DNA from: Caulobacteraceae bacterium
GTDB lineage: Bacteria > Pseudomonadota > Alphaproteobacteria > Caulobacterales > Caulobacteraceae
Direction of reading: 5' to 3'
DNA length: 64,000 bases
Assembly: GCA_019748055.1 (NCBI GenBank)
Contig: JAIEQC010000054.1
Coordinates: 1 to 64,000 of the forward strand
The position numbers were made by a program, and so were the translations under genes. The notes beneath the pieces were generated by a model. It had not been told where the DNA came from and ran no database searches. It saw nothing but the letters and a program-made list of their open reading frames with translations. Each line of letters begins with the position of its first letter. The first letter of the stretch is position 1. Shown in pieces: positions 36,001-43,190 of this stretch.

Positions 36001-36196
36001 GGTCGATCCGCACCTCCGCCGCGACGCCGCGACGCTCCAGCCAGAAAACCACCGCCTCACGCGCAAGCGTGCGCCGCCCCAGCCAGGCGGCCAGCCCTAC
36101 GACCAGAACGACGACCAAGGCGAGGGCGAGCCCTCGCGCCAAGGCTCGACCCCGACGTCGGCGCGGGCGGATCGGCGGCTGTTCCGTTTCGGTCAC
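33044..36196 (-). CDS. ydbH: YdbH-family AsmA-like intermembrane transport protein
   Basis: This 1050-residue protein has a basic N-terminus, a single membrane span (about 23-40) and a long beta-rich periplasmic part ending in the YdbH/DUF3971-like C-terminal region (about 850-1040; VNELISDLLDLQRARD at the end). YdbH, with TamB and YhdP, forms bridges that move phospholipids to the outer membrane. The GTG at 36196 (VTETEQPP) is preferred; an ATG at 36256 would add 20 residues. It heads the ydbH-ynbE-ydbL operon. Confidence 0.88.
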   Translation of the reverse strand: MTETEQPPIRPRRRRGRALARGLALALVVVLVVGLAAWLGRRTLAREAVVFWLERRGVAAEVRIDRLEMDGMVGAVTLGDPRDPQVVAPRVEVDWTVGAPWSAGGLGATPTRLRLVGPTVRARWTGRRLSFGQLDPLIDEFARRPARTDEVGPAIVLEKAIVRLDSDWGRTTMLGDARVADGRLASLEATLPAADYRGGAGFVRGAAGRISLATASGRTRFDLVLTIVEADLAGVRGAGLKLTAKGAAAYPDVGRRSADGPARMDLTFAADRMASGGWSSRDVSGSLDFVGEAAGAGSGLTLTGLTTLDLTVAGVDGALSAGGARARATGAQARLAFDDGAPSWRLDGPMSVAAASADGEGFSLRGLDAASTGLTVRGRGGAWEASGPALVRAGRVETGGLTLTGVTSRGALDVVADGSLRLAATGALTASGGGWPLLGAPTRDDVPELGTLKRALSDFSLSAPAYRLMVAPAGTTLDAPRGLTIRTRAGGTATITSAGGPVLIAAPAAAPRGAFDLAMNGGGLPDARLRVTGWRATGDGFQADLTGRAALDFGLGRGVTLDAAGRLATTSAGLTFTTTRCTPLTVERLELGENDVIDVAGGLCPTGRPLVTVADGGWRVDGRLTDVSARAPFLALRFEAAQGPLTVRGTPGGLALTAGVESARVIDATDPLRFQPLQASGRAALANDRWTGVFDLADGATPVGRLTLAHDGPSGVGGVDVVSEDLVFAEGGLQPSDLTPLGADLIRSPVSGRVRFDGRIDWTAQPDGGSSGGLLTLDDLDFDSPAGPVEGLSGQVRLTNLAPLETAPDQTVTIGKVAALTDATDLALTFDLNKATLNLDAASVAAAGGTVTLEPTALPLAPDQPWSGVLLLDRIQIGDLISPTGLADKVAVDAVVSGRVPFTWTPGQGATVQGGSLYSVQPGRLSIQREALSGLDAGGGGEAVSPGTVEQLAYQAMENLAFDELTAAMDSTDAGRLALRFHILGRHDPPVRQELRLGWLELVRRDFLNRTDLPLPSDTGIDLTLDVDLNVNELISDLLDLQRARDGNGD

Positions 36197-36553
36197 GACG
36201 CTGCACCCGTCCCAGTCTCGTGGATGCGGACGCCCGTGGCCGAACCGCCACGGCAAAGTGGCGCATAGGTCACTTCAAGTGCAGCGTTCGCGCAACGGCC
36301 AAGGTCACGATTTCGGCTTTTCGTGTTCACGCCGCGTTCCTGATTTTCGACTGTTCGATCTTCGACGAACCCGGCCGTCGAGACTTGGAAATACACAAAC
36401 CCCGTCTTCGGTTTAACGATTGGTAATGGAGATGCTTCACATCGGGACTCCGAGAGGCTATAGCCGGGGCGCGCTTCCGGGGGGACCGGGCCGGCGCGAT
36501 CCTTGCTTAAAAGTGGTTTGGCGCCGCCGGGCGTCGTCGATTGCCGGGTACCG
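36197..36553. promoter_or_regulatory. Divergent control region of ydbH and the M23 peptidase
   Basis: About 357 bases without a gene. It is less GC-rich than its surroundings around 36300-36440. At 36413-36427 lies TTAA-N7-TAAT, one base off the CtrA box TTAA-N7-TTAA, on the side of the peptidase gene. No terminator or RNA gene was seen. The CtrA assignment is weak. Confidence 0.35.
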
Positions 36554-37903
36554 ATGGCTCAGTTCGATCCACGTCGTCAGCCCATGCGGCTGGCTCCCCA
36601 CGTGTTCACCATCGCCGCCGCCGTGGCCGTCACCCTGCTGGCCGGTCGCGTCTATCAGCCCGTCCGCGCCGAAACCCCCGCCCCGATGACCGCGGAGCAG
36701 CTGGCTGCGCTGGAAGCCCGCGCCATCGCCGCTGCCGGAGCTCCCGCCGGCCTGACGACGCCGGAAGCCATGCAGGTGCAGATCCGCAAGGGCGAGACCT
36801 TCGAGCAGGCCATCCGCCGCACCGGCGTCGGCGTCGAGGAGGCCAAGGCGGTCGTCGCCACCATCGCCGCCGCCTTCGACGTCAGCCAGCTCGGCGCCGG
36901 CCTGAAATTCGAGACCGCCGTCGCCCGTCCGCGCGGCGGCCGCGGCGGCGACAGCCGCCTGATCGGCCTGACCATGCGTACCGGCCCGGCCAGCCAGCTG
37001 ACGGTGTCGCGCACATTCGACGGAGCCCTGCGGCTGCGCGCGCTTGAGGAAAAGGTCACGCACGAAACCGTGGTCCTGAAGGGGGAGGTCCAAGGATCCC
37101 TCTATGCCACGGCCCAGCGCATGGGCGCCTCGGGCGCCGTGACCCGCAAAGCCGTTCAGCTGTTCTCCCACAAGTTCGACATGGACCGCGACATCCGGGC
37201 CTCGGATGAGTTCACCCTGGTGTTCGCCCGCACCGTCACCGAAACGGGCCGGGTCGTGGAAACCGGCGAGCTGCTCTACGCCGAGCTCAAGGGGCAGGTC
37301 TTCTATCGCTTCAAGCCGGTCGGCGGCGGCGAGACCCAGTACTTCGACGCCACCGGCAAGAACACCCGCTCGGCCTTCATGCGTACGCCGCTGGCCGGCG
37401 GATACCGCATGAGCTCCTCGTTCGGCTATCGCCGTCACCCGATCTCCGGTTATCGCCGGATGCACCAAGGCATCGACTTCGCGGCCGGCACCGGCACGCC
37501 GATCGTGGCCCCCGCCGACGGCGTGGTGGTCGAGGCCCGCCGCTGGGGCGGCTATGGGAACTGGCTGCGGATCCGCCACTCGAACGGTCTGGAAAGCGGC
37601 TACGGCCACCTGTCGCGCTACGCCTCTGGCATCCGGCCCGGCCAGCGTGTGCGCCAAGGCCAGGTCGTGGCCTACGTCGGCTCCACCGGCGCGTCCACCG
37701 GTCCGCACCTGCATTATGAGATCTGGCGCAACGGTCAGCGGATCAATCCGGCAGGCGTGAAGACCCAGGAAGGAACCATCCTGTCGGGCGCCGAACTGAC
37801 CGCCTTCCGCGCCGAGAAAGCCCGCATCGACCGTGTCATCCTAGCCGGCGGCGAGCGCCGTGCGGGTCAGGCCAGCGCCCTGCGGCCTGCCTCTAACGGC
37901 TGA
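36554..37903 (+). CDS. M23 (LytM-type) peptidoglycan endopeptidase
   Basis: This 449-residue protein is anchored by a signal or membrane segment (about 12-34), then has a LysM/OapA-like domain (VQIRKGETFEQAIRRTGVG, about 74-92), a Csd3-like beta domain and a complete M23 domain (about 290-400). The zinc ligands are in MHQGIDFA and PHLHYEIW with the HLSRY strand. It hydrolyses peptide cross-links in the cell wall. An ATG at 36584 (MRLAPHV) is an alternative start. A CtrA-like box upstream would fit cell-cycle control. Confidence 0.9.
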   Translation: MAQFDPRRQPMRLAPHVFTIAAAVAVTLLAGRVYQPVRAETPAPMTAEQLAALEARAIAAAGAPAGLTTPEAMQVQIRKGETFEQAIRRTGVGVEEAKAVVATIAAAFDVSQLGAGLKFETAVARPRGGRGGDSRLIGLTMRTGPASQLTVSRTFDGALRLRALEEKVTHETVVLKGEVQGSLYATAQRMGASGAVTRKAVQLFSHKFDMDRDIRASDEFTLVFARTVTETGRVVETGELLYAELKGQVFYRFKPVGGGETQYFDATGKNTRSAFMRTPLAGGYRMSSSFGYRRHPISGYRRMHQGIDFAAGTGTPIVAPADGVVVEARRWGGYGNWLRIRHSNGLESGYGHLSRYASGIRPGQRVRQGQVVAYVGSTGASTGPHLHYEIWRNGQRINPAGVKTQEGTILSGAELTAFRAEKARIDRVILAGGERRAGQASALRPASNG

Positions 37904-37913
37904 CGGCGGGGCT

Positions 37914-38657
37914 TCAGTTCCGTCTCATCTCCTCGACCACCTCGACCAGCCGCGCGAGATCGGCCGGCGTCGACAGTCGGTGATCGCCGTCCGGCACCAG
38001 CTCCAGCCGCACCGGCGCGCGATTCAGCCGCTCCAGAAGCGTGATCTGATGCGTCCAGGGCACGACGTCGTCGCGGCGGCCCTGCAGCATATGGATCGGA
38101 GATATCAGGTCCAGATCGCCGTCGAGCAGCATCCACGCCCGCGCGTCCTCGAACATTCGCCGAGTCAGGGCGTAACGGCCAAGCCCCGGCTCCTCGATCT
38201 CCGCCAAGCCGTCACGAAGGATCGCCTCGCGCACATGGTCTTCCAGAGACGGCCACATAAGCCGGTCGGTGAAGTCCGGGGCCGGGTTGACAAGCACCAG
38301 CCCCATCGCCCGTTCCGGCCGCGCCTGGGCCAGCAGCAGCGCCACCCACCCCCCCATCGACGATCCGACGGGCAGGATCGGTCCCTCCAGATGATCGACC
38401 AGGGCGATCGCGTCCTCGCGCCACCGCCCGACCGTCGCCGTCTCCCAGTCGCCCGAAGAGGCGCCGTGGGCGAAGTGGTCGTAGCGGACGAAGTTCCAGC
38501 CCCGCTCCCGCGCCGCCGCATCCAGAGCCAGGGCCTTGGTTCCCTCCATGTCCGAACGGAACCCTCCGATCCACAGCACGGTCGGACCTGCTCCGGCCAG
38601 GCGCTTGTAGGCCAGGGTTTCACCGTCGGGGCGCGTCAGGCGCTGCATCTCGCTCAT
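37914..38657 (-). CDS. Alpha/beta hydrolase (thioesterase-like)
   Basis: This 247-residue protein has an alpha/beta hydrolase fold: oxyanion strand VLWIGGFRSDM, nucleophile elbow GSSMGG with Ser near residue 103, and the His in DGDHRLST near 225. The type resembles ABHD10-like palmitoyl thioesterases. No natural substrate is indicated. It converges with the M23 gene, leaving ten bases. Confidence 0.85.
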   Translation of the reverse strand: MSEMQRLTRPDGETLAYKRLAGAGPTVLWIGGFRSDMEGTKALALDAAARERGWNFVRYDHFAHGASSGDWETATVGRWREDAIALVDHLEGPILPVGSSMGGWVALLLAQARPERAMGLVLVNPAPDFTDRLMWPSLEDHVREAILRDGLAEIEEPGLGRYALTRRMFEDARAWMLLDGDLDLISPIHMLQGRRDDVVPWTHQITLLERLNRAPVRLELVPDGDHRLSTPADLARLVEVVEEMRRN

Positions 38658-38711
38658 GGCCGTCTTGTGCCGCGACTTCCCGGCGCCGTCACCCTCGGCT
38701 AGAGCCGGAGC

Positions 38712-39659
38712 ATGCCCGCGCCCAAGGTCCTGTTCGTCACCTCCAACCGCATCGGCGACTGCGTCATCTCCTCCGGCGTCATCCGGGAGATCGGCAGACA
38801 GCTGCCGGGGGCCGAGATCACCGTCGCGTGCGGCCGTCCGCCTGCGCCCCTGTTCCGCGCCGCACCGGGCGTGGTCGAGGTCATCGCCTGGGACAAAAGA
38901 CCCATGGCCGGACATTGGTTCGACTTGTGGGGTCGCGCGCGCGGCACGCGCTGGGATCTGGTGATCGACGTGCGCGGCTCGGCCCTGGCCTGGGCGCTGA
39001 GCGCCAAGCGGCGCGTGGTCTATTCCCGCAAGCTTGAGACCGGCCGCCGCAAGGTCGAGACCGCAACGGCCATGATGGGGGCGACCGAGCCCCTGCACCC
39101 CGAAATCTTTCTGGACGACCGCGCGCGGGCCGAGGCGGCGGCGGTGATCGACCCGCAGCTGGCGGGCGGCGCAGGCCCGGGCCCGATACTGGCCCTGGCC
39201 CCCATCGCGCACCAGCCGGGCAAGAGCTGGCCGGCGGATCGCTGGGGTCAGTTGGTTGAGAGGCTGAAAAAGGAACCCGGCTTTGAGGGCTGGCGGTTCA
39301 TGCCCGTGGGCGGCCCCGGCGACCGGCCGCCGGCGACCCCCGCGCTGGAGGCCGCAGGGCCGCGCGGGATCGACTTCGTAGGCAAAGGCGACATCCTGGC
39401 CTCGGCGGCCGCAATAGATCGGGCCGCCCTGTTCGTCGGCAACGACTCCGGCCTCATGCATGTGTCAGCGGCGGCCGGGCGGCCGACGCTGGGCCTGTTC
39501 GGGCCCACCGAATGGTGGCTGTACGGCCCCTGGGGGCCCCGCACGCGCACGGTCGCCTCCAACGAGACGCGCGGCCATTTCGCACCAATTGAGGATCTGA
39601 CCGTCGACCATGTGTTCGACGCCGTGATGGCGCTGCGTGACGCCTATTCGCCAACCTGA
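38712..39659 (+). CDS. Glycosyltransferase family 9 (heptosyltransferase-like)
   Basis: This 315-residue protein has the GT-B plan of ADP-heptose transferases: VLFVTSNRIGDCVISSGVI at the start with the GD motif, and FVGNDSGLMHVSAAAGRPTLGLFG in the C-terminal domain, with the nucleotide-binding DSG. It likely adds a sugar to lipopolysaccharide core. It is divergent from the hydrolase at 54 bases. Confidence 0.9.
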   Translation: MPAPKVLFVTSNRIGDCVISSGVIREIGRQLPGAEITVACGRPPAPLFRAAPGVVEVIAWDKRPMAGHWFDLWGRARGTRWDLVIDVRGSALAWALSAKRRVVYSRKLETGRRKVETATAMMGATEPLHPEIFLDDRARAEAAAVIDPQLAGGAGPGPILALAPIAHQPGKSWPADRWGQLVERLKKEPGFEGWRFMPVGGPGDRPPATPALEAAGPRGIDFVGKGDILASAAAIDRAALFVGNDSGLMHVSAAAGRPTLGLFGPTEWWLYGPWGPRTRTVASNETRGHFAPIEDLTVDHVFDAVMALRDAYSPT

Positions 39660-39777
39660 GCACCGGCGCGCCTTGAAGAAAGGCCCCGGGCCCGGCATAT
39701 TGGAGAGGCGGAGAGGGACCGCAGGCTTACGCGCGCCCGCCCCTCATCGCGATTGAACAGACAAGGAACCGACGCCC

Positions 39778-40311
39778 ATTCGTAGACCGATGCAAGCGCC
39801 GCCCGTGAAGGACGGCCCCCCGATGAACCAGGACATCCGCGCGCCGCGGGTGCTTCTGATCGACCAGAACGGCGAGAAGCAGGGCGTGATGCCCCTGTCG
39901 GCCGCTCTGGAGGCCGCCGAGGAGGCGGGCCTGGACCTGGTTCAGATCGTGTCGACGTCCGAGCCGCCGGTCTGCAAAATCCTGGACTACGGAAAATTCC
40001 GTTTCGAGGAGCAGAAGAAGAAGGCCGCCGCCCGCAAGAAGCAGAAGGTCGTCGAGCTGAAGGAGATCAAGCTCCGCCCCAACATCGACACCCACGACTA
40101 CGACGTGAAGGCCAAGGCCATGACGCGCTTCTTCGAAGAGGGCGACAAGGTCAAGGTGACCCTGCGCTTCCGCGGCCGCGAGATGGCCCACCCCGAACTG
40201 GGCATGAAGCTTCTGAACAAGGTGCAGGCCGACTTCGAGGAAGTGGCCAAGGTCGAATACGCCCCCCGCATGGAGGGCCGCCAGATGATCATGATCCTGG
40301 CGCCCAAGTAA
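39778..40311 (+). CDS. infC: Translation initiation factor IF-3 with an ATT start
   Basis: IF-3 binds the 30S subunit and checks the start codon. Its N-domain ([48 protein letters not shown]) and C-domain ([36 protein letters not shown]) are complete. Four codons before the first ATG (39790) is an in-frame ATT at 39778, giving an N-terminus [13 protein letters not shown] like that of many alphaproteobacterial IF-3 proteins. AAGGAA lies about ten bases upstream. An AUU start is the known basis of IF-3 autoregulation in E. coli. With it the protein is 177 residues. Confidence 0.95.
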   Translation: MRRPMQAPPVKDGPPMNQDIRAPRVLLIDQNGEKQGVMPLSAALEAAEEAGLDLVQIVSTSEPPVCKILDYGKFRFEEQKKKAAARKKQKVVELKEIKLRPNIDTHDYDVKAKAMTRFFEEGDKVKVTLRFRGREMAHPELGMKLLNKVQADFEEVAKVEYAPRMEGRQMIMILAPK

Positions 40312-40337
40312 GCCGCGCACGATCGACGGACCGACGA

Positions 40338-40364
40338 CGCCCCGCCCGACCGGCGGGGCGTTTT
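40338..40364 (+). terminator. Terminator after infC
   Basis: A 9-bp stem (CGCCCCGCC / GGCGGGGCG) with a 5-base loop is followed by TTTT. It separates infC from rpmI-rplT. Confidence 0.9.
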
Positions 40365-40528
40365 CGCGAGTCCCATTGCCTTCGCGCTCAGCTTCCCCTA
40401 AAAGCCGCGCCTTCGCGTACCGGACCGCCGGGCGAACAGGCATGCCTGGGCGGTCTTAAACAGGGAACACCGACCCTTGGGCTCAAGTAGCCGATAGGCG
40501 GTAGCCCACTCAAAAAAGTGAGATGAAA
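40365..40528 (+). promoter_or_regulatory. Leader region of rpmI-rplT
   Basis: These 164 bases lie between the infC terminator and rpmI and must hold the rpmI-rplT promoter. Ribosomal protein L20 represses this operon through leader RNA structure in E. coli and Bacillus; several short complementary runs occur here but I cannot draw a specific pseudoknot. Confidence 0.35.
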
Positions 40529-40726
40529 ATGCCGAAGCTGAAGACGAAGTCGGGCGCCAAGAAGCGCTTCAAATTCACCGCGTCGGGCAAGGTCAAGGCA
40601 GGGGTCGCCGGCAAGCGCCACCGCCTGATCAGCCACAACTCGAAGTACATCCGTCAGAACCGCGGCACCGCGGTGATGTCGGACGCCGACGCCAAGAAGA
40701 TCAAGACCTACATGCCGTACGCCTGA
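40529..40726 (+). CDS. rpmI: 50S ribosomal protein L35
   Basis: This 65-residue basic protein starts [17 protein letters not shown] and continues [18 protein letters not shown], typical L35. The second ATG (40529) is chosen because the family begins MPK; the ATG two codons earlier may also be used. rplT follows. Confidence 0.97.
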   Translation: MPKLKTKSGAKKRFKFTASGKVKAGVAGKRHRLISHNSKYIRQNRGTAVMSDADAKKIKTYMPYA

Positions 40727-40769
40727 TCGGCGCGCATCGGAACGATCCTCAACCCTGAATTTGAACATT

Positions 40770-40811
40770 GCCCCTCATGTAGTGAGCCGCCGCGCGGCGA
40801 ACGTTAGGGGC
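40770..40811 (+). promoter_or_regulatory. Structured RNA between rpmI and rplT
   Basis: GCCCCT (40770-40775) can pair with AGGGGC (40806-40811), enclosing a small GCCGC/GCGGC hairpin (40786-40798). It ends 20 bases before the rplT start and could modulate rplT translation. Function is inferred. Confidence 0.35.
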
Positions 40812-40831
40812 CCTTCTCGAAGAGAAACATC

Positions 40832-41200
40832 ATGGCTCGCGTCACCCGGGGCGTCACGTCCCACGCCAAGCACAAGAAAATCCTGAAGCAGGCCAAAGGC
40901 TTCTACGGTCGCCGCAAGAACACCATCCGCACGGCCAAGGCCGCCGTGGACCGCGCCGGGCAATACGCCTATCGCGACCGCCGCAACAAGAAGCGTTCGT
41001 TCCGCGCTCTGTGGATCCAGCGCATCAACGCCGCCGCCCGCCTGCACGACATGACCTACTCGCAGTTCATGCACGGCCTGTCGCTGGCCGGCATCGAAAT
41101 GGATCGTAAGGTCATGGCAGCGATCGCCGCCGACGAAGCGGGCTTCGCCGCCATCGCCGGCAAGGTCCGCGACGCCCTGGACAAGAAGGCCAAGGCCTAA
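40832..41200 (+). CDS. rplT: 50S ribosomal protein L20
   Basis: This 122-residue basic protein has the L20 pattern: [20 protein letters not shown], then [34 protein letters not shown] and MHGL. It binds 23S rRNA early in assembly. A terminator follows. Confidence 0.98.
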   Translation: MARVTRGVTSHAKHKKILKQAKGFYGRRKNTIRTAKAAVDRAGQYAYRDRRNKKRSFRALWIQRINAAARLHDMTYSQFMHGLSLAGIEMDRKVMAAIAADEAGFAAIAGKVRDALDKKAKA

Positions 41201-41226
41201 GCATTTCCGGACACGGAAACCGCAAA

Positions 41227-41257
41227 AGCCCTCCGGCCCGCGCCGGGGGGCTTTTTG
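41227..41257 (+). terminator. Terminator after rplT
   Basis: An 11-bp stem (AGCCCTCCGGC / GCCGGGGGGCT, one G-U pair) with a 4-base loop is followed by TTTT. It lies 27 bases after rplT. Confidence 0.9.
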
Positions 41258-41289
41258 CTTTCGGCGCCAGCCGCTAGACGAACCTCGAC

Positions 41290-42366
41290 ATGACCGACCT
41301 GAACCAGCTGGAACTCGACCTGATCTCCGCGATCGGCGCGGCGGAAACCGCCGCCGCTGTGGAGGATCTGCGCGTGGCGGCCTTGGGCAAATCCGGCACG
41401 ATCTCCGGCCTGCTTAAGGGCATGGGCGCGATGAGCCCGGAGGAACGTCGCGAGAAGGGCCCTGTTCTGAACGGCCTGCGCGACCGCGTTCAGGCCGCGC
41501 TGGCGGCGCGCAAGACCGAACTGGAGGCGGCCGAGCTGGACGCGCGTCTGGTCGCCGAGCGCGTGGACCTGTCGCTGCCGGCCCGTCCCCGCCGGAAGGG
41601 GGCGGTGCACCCGACCATGCAGGTCATGGAGGAGATGATCTCCATCTTCGCCGACATGGGCTTCGCCGTGGCGGAGGGTCCGGACGTAGAGGACGACTTC
41701 CACAACTTCACGGCCCTGAACTTCCCGCCCAAGCATCCCGCGCGGGAGATGCATGACACCTTTTTCCTGACGCCCGACCCCGAGACTGGCGAGCGCAAGG
41801 TGCTCCGTACCCACACCAGCCCGGTGCAGGTGCGCACGATGATGAGCCAGACGCCACCGATCCGCATCGTCGCGCCCGGGCGCACCTTCCGGAAAGATTC
41901 CGACGCCACCCACACGCCGATGTTCCATCAGGTCGAGGGCCTGGTGATCGATCGGAACATCCATATGGGCCACCTGAAGTGGACGCTTGAGACCTTTGTC
42001 GCCCGCTTCTTCGAGCTGGACGGCATCGAGGCCCGCTTCCGGCCGCACCACTTCCCATTCACCGAGCCCTCAGCGGAGATGGACATCCGCTGCGACCGTT
42101 CCGGCAGCACGCTTAAGCTGAACGAGGGAGACGACTGGATGGAGATCCTGGGCTGCGGAATGGTGCATCCCAACGTCCTGAAGTCGTGCGGTCTCGATCC
42201 CGAGGAATGGCAGGGCTTCGCCTTCGGCATGGGCGTCGATCGCCTGGCCATGCTGAAATACGGCATCCCCGACCTTCGCCCGATGTTCGAGGCCGACGTG
42301 CGCTGGCTCGCGCACTACGGCTTCTCCCCCTTCGCCGCGCCGTCATCGGCGGGAGGACTTTCATGA
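41290..42366 (+). CDS. pheS: Phenylalanyl-tRNA synthetase alpha subunit
   Basis: This 358-residue class II subunit has the N-terminal coiled coil, motif 1 ([19 protein letters not shown]), motif 2 (TSPVQVRTM, then [26 protein letters not shown]) and motif 3 ([18 protein letters not shown]). With PheT it charges tRNA-Phe. Its stop overlaps the start of a small gene (ATGA) that separates it from pheT. Confidence 0.97.
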   Translation: MTDLNQLELDLISAIGAAETAAAVEDLRVAALGKSGTISGLLKGMGAMSPEERREKGPVLNGLRDRVQAALAARKTELEAAELDARLVAERVDLSLPARPRRKGAVHPTMQVMEEMISIFADMGFAVAEGPDVEDDFHNFTALNFPPKHPAREMHDTFFLTPDPETGERKVLRTHTSPVQVRTMMSQTPPIRIVAPGRTFRKDSDATHTPMFHQVEGLVIDRNIHMGHLKWTLETFVARFFELDGIEARFRPHHFPFTEPSAEMDIRCDRSGSTLKLNEGDDWMEILGCGMVHPNVLKSCGLDPEEWQGFAFGMGVDRLAMLKYGIPDLRPMFEADVRWLAHYGFSPFAAPSSAGGLS

Positions 42367-42740
42367 CGGACGTTCAGAACCTCGACCCACTGGCTCCGGA
42401 GATTCGCGGAGGACGCTTCTCCCTGTTCGACCTCTACCGGTCGCACATTCTGGCGGGCGGAGGAGGCGTCATCGAGAACCGAGTTTTCGAGAACTGCGTG
42501 ATCGAGGGCCCGGCACTCGTGCTCGTCCTGGACGGCACCCATTTCGATGGTGTCGATTTCGGGCCATGCGGCGGCGATATGGGCGGCATGCTGTTCCGAT
42601 CGCTCAACGGTACGATGGCGATCGGGTCCATCCCCATGCGGGCCTGCACTTTCCGCAACTGCCAGTTCCACAACCTCGGATTCACCGGCAACGAGACTTT
42701 GCTGAAGACTCTTCACGAGCAAGTCCAAACCACCGGTTGA
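42363..42740 (+). CDS. Small paralogous protein 1 between pheS and pheT
   Basis: This 125-residue protein starts at the ATGA overlap with pheS. The core [20 protein letters not shown] and the C-terminal [20 protein letters not shown] are closely repeated in the next gene, so the two are paralogues. The F-x-x-C-x-x-x-G spacing suggests rungs of a right-handed beta-helix, as in pentapeptide-repeat-like proteins. There is no signal peptide. The function is not recognised. Confidence 0.75.
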   Translation: MTDVQNLDPLAPEIRGGRFSLFDLYRSHILAGGGGVIENRVFENCVIEGPALVLVLDGTHFDGVDFGPCGGDMGGMLFRSLNGTMAIGSIPMRACTFRNCQFHNLGFTGNETLLKTLHEQVQTTG

Positions 42741-42770
42741 CCCTTTCCCCGTTTCAACGAGATCGACCCG

Positions 42771-43190
42771 ATGACCGAGCCCGTCCAGGCCACATTCTCC
42801 CCCGACGAAGCCTATGGCCGCGAACTCGTGGCACGCACCTCCTTCGAGAAGGAGGCCGTATGGCTGCCGCTGCTGGCCGTTCATCACTGGAACGCCGGCG
42901 AGATGGCCATTCGTGGAAAGACCTTCACCGACTGCGTCATCGAAGGGCCTGCCCTCATGGCCGTCATGACGGGCACGACCTTCGACGGCTGTGTGATGGG
43001 CACGACCGCCGACACCAACAATCTCCTCTACAAACCCCAAGGCCGGAAGCTGGCCGGGGCGGTCGGCGTCTCGGACTGCAAGTTCGTGCGTTGCCGCTTC
43101 GTCCAGATCGGATTCACAGGCTCCGACGACCTTCTGGATGATCTTCGGGGGGGAATTCAAACTCTCGGCAAGCCGGAGCCACAGGCGTGA
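42771..43190 (+). CDS. Small paralogous protein 2 between pheS and pheT
   Basis: This 139-residue protein shares [20 protein letters not shown] and [20 protein letters not shown] with the upstream paralogue and adds an N-terminal segment (residues 1-48, with [20 protein letters not shown]). It is predicted to be cytosolic and beta-helical. Its stop overlaps the pheT GTG start (GTGA), so translation of the whole pheS-pheT cluster is coupled. The function is not recognised. Confidence 0.75.
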   Translation: MTEPVQATFSPDEAYGRELVARTSFEKEAVWLPLLAVHHWNAGEMAIRGKTFTDCVIEGPALMAVMTGTTFDGCVMGTTADTNNLLYKPQGRKLAGAVGVSDCKFVRCRFVQIGFTGSDDLLDDLRGGIQTLGKPEPQA

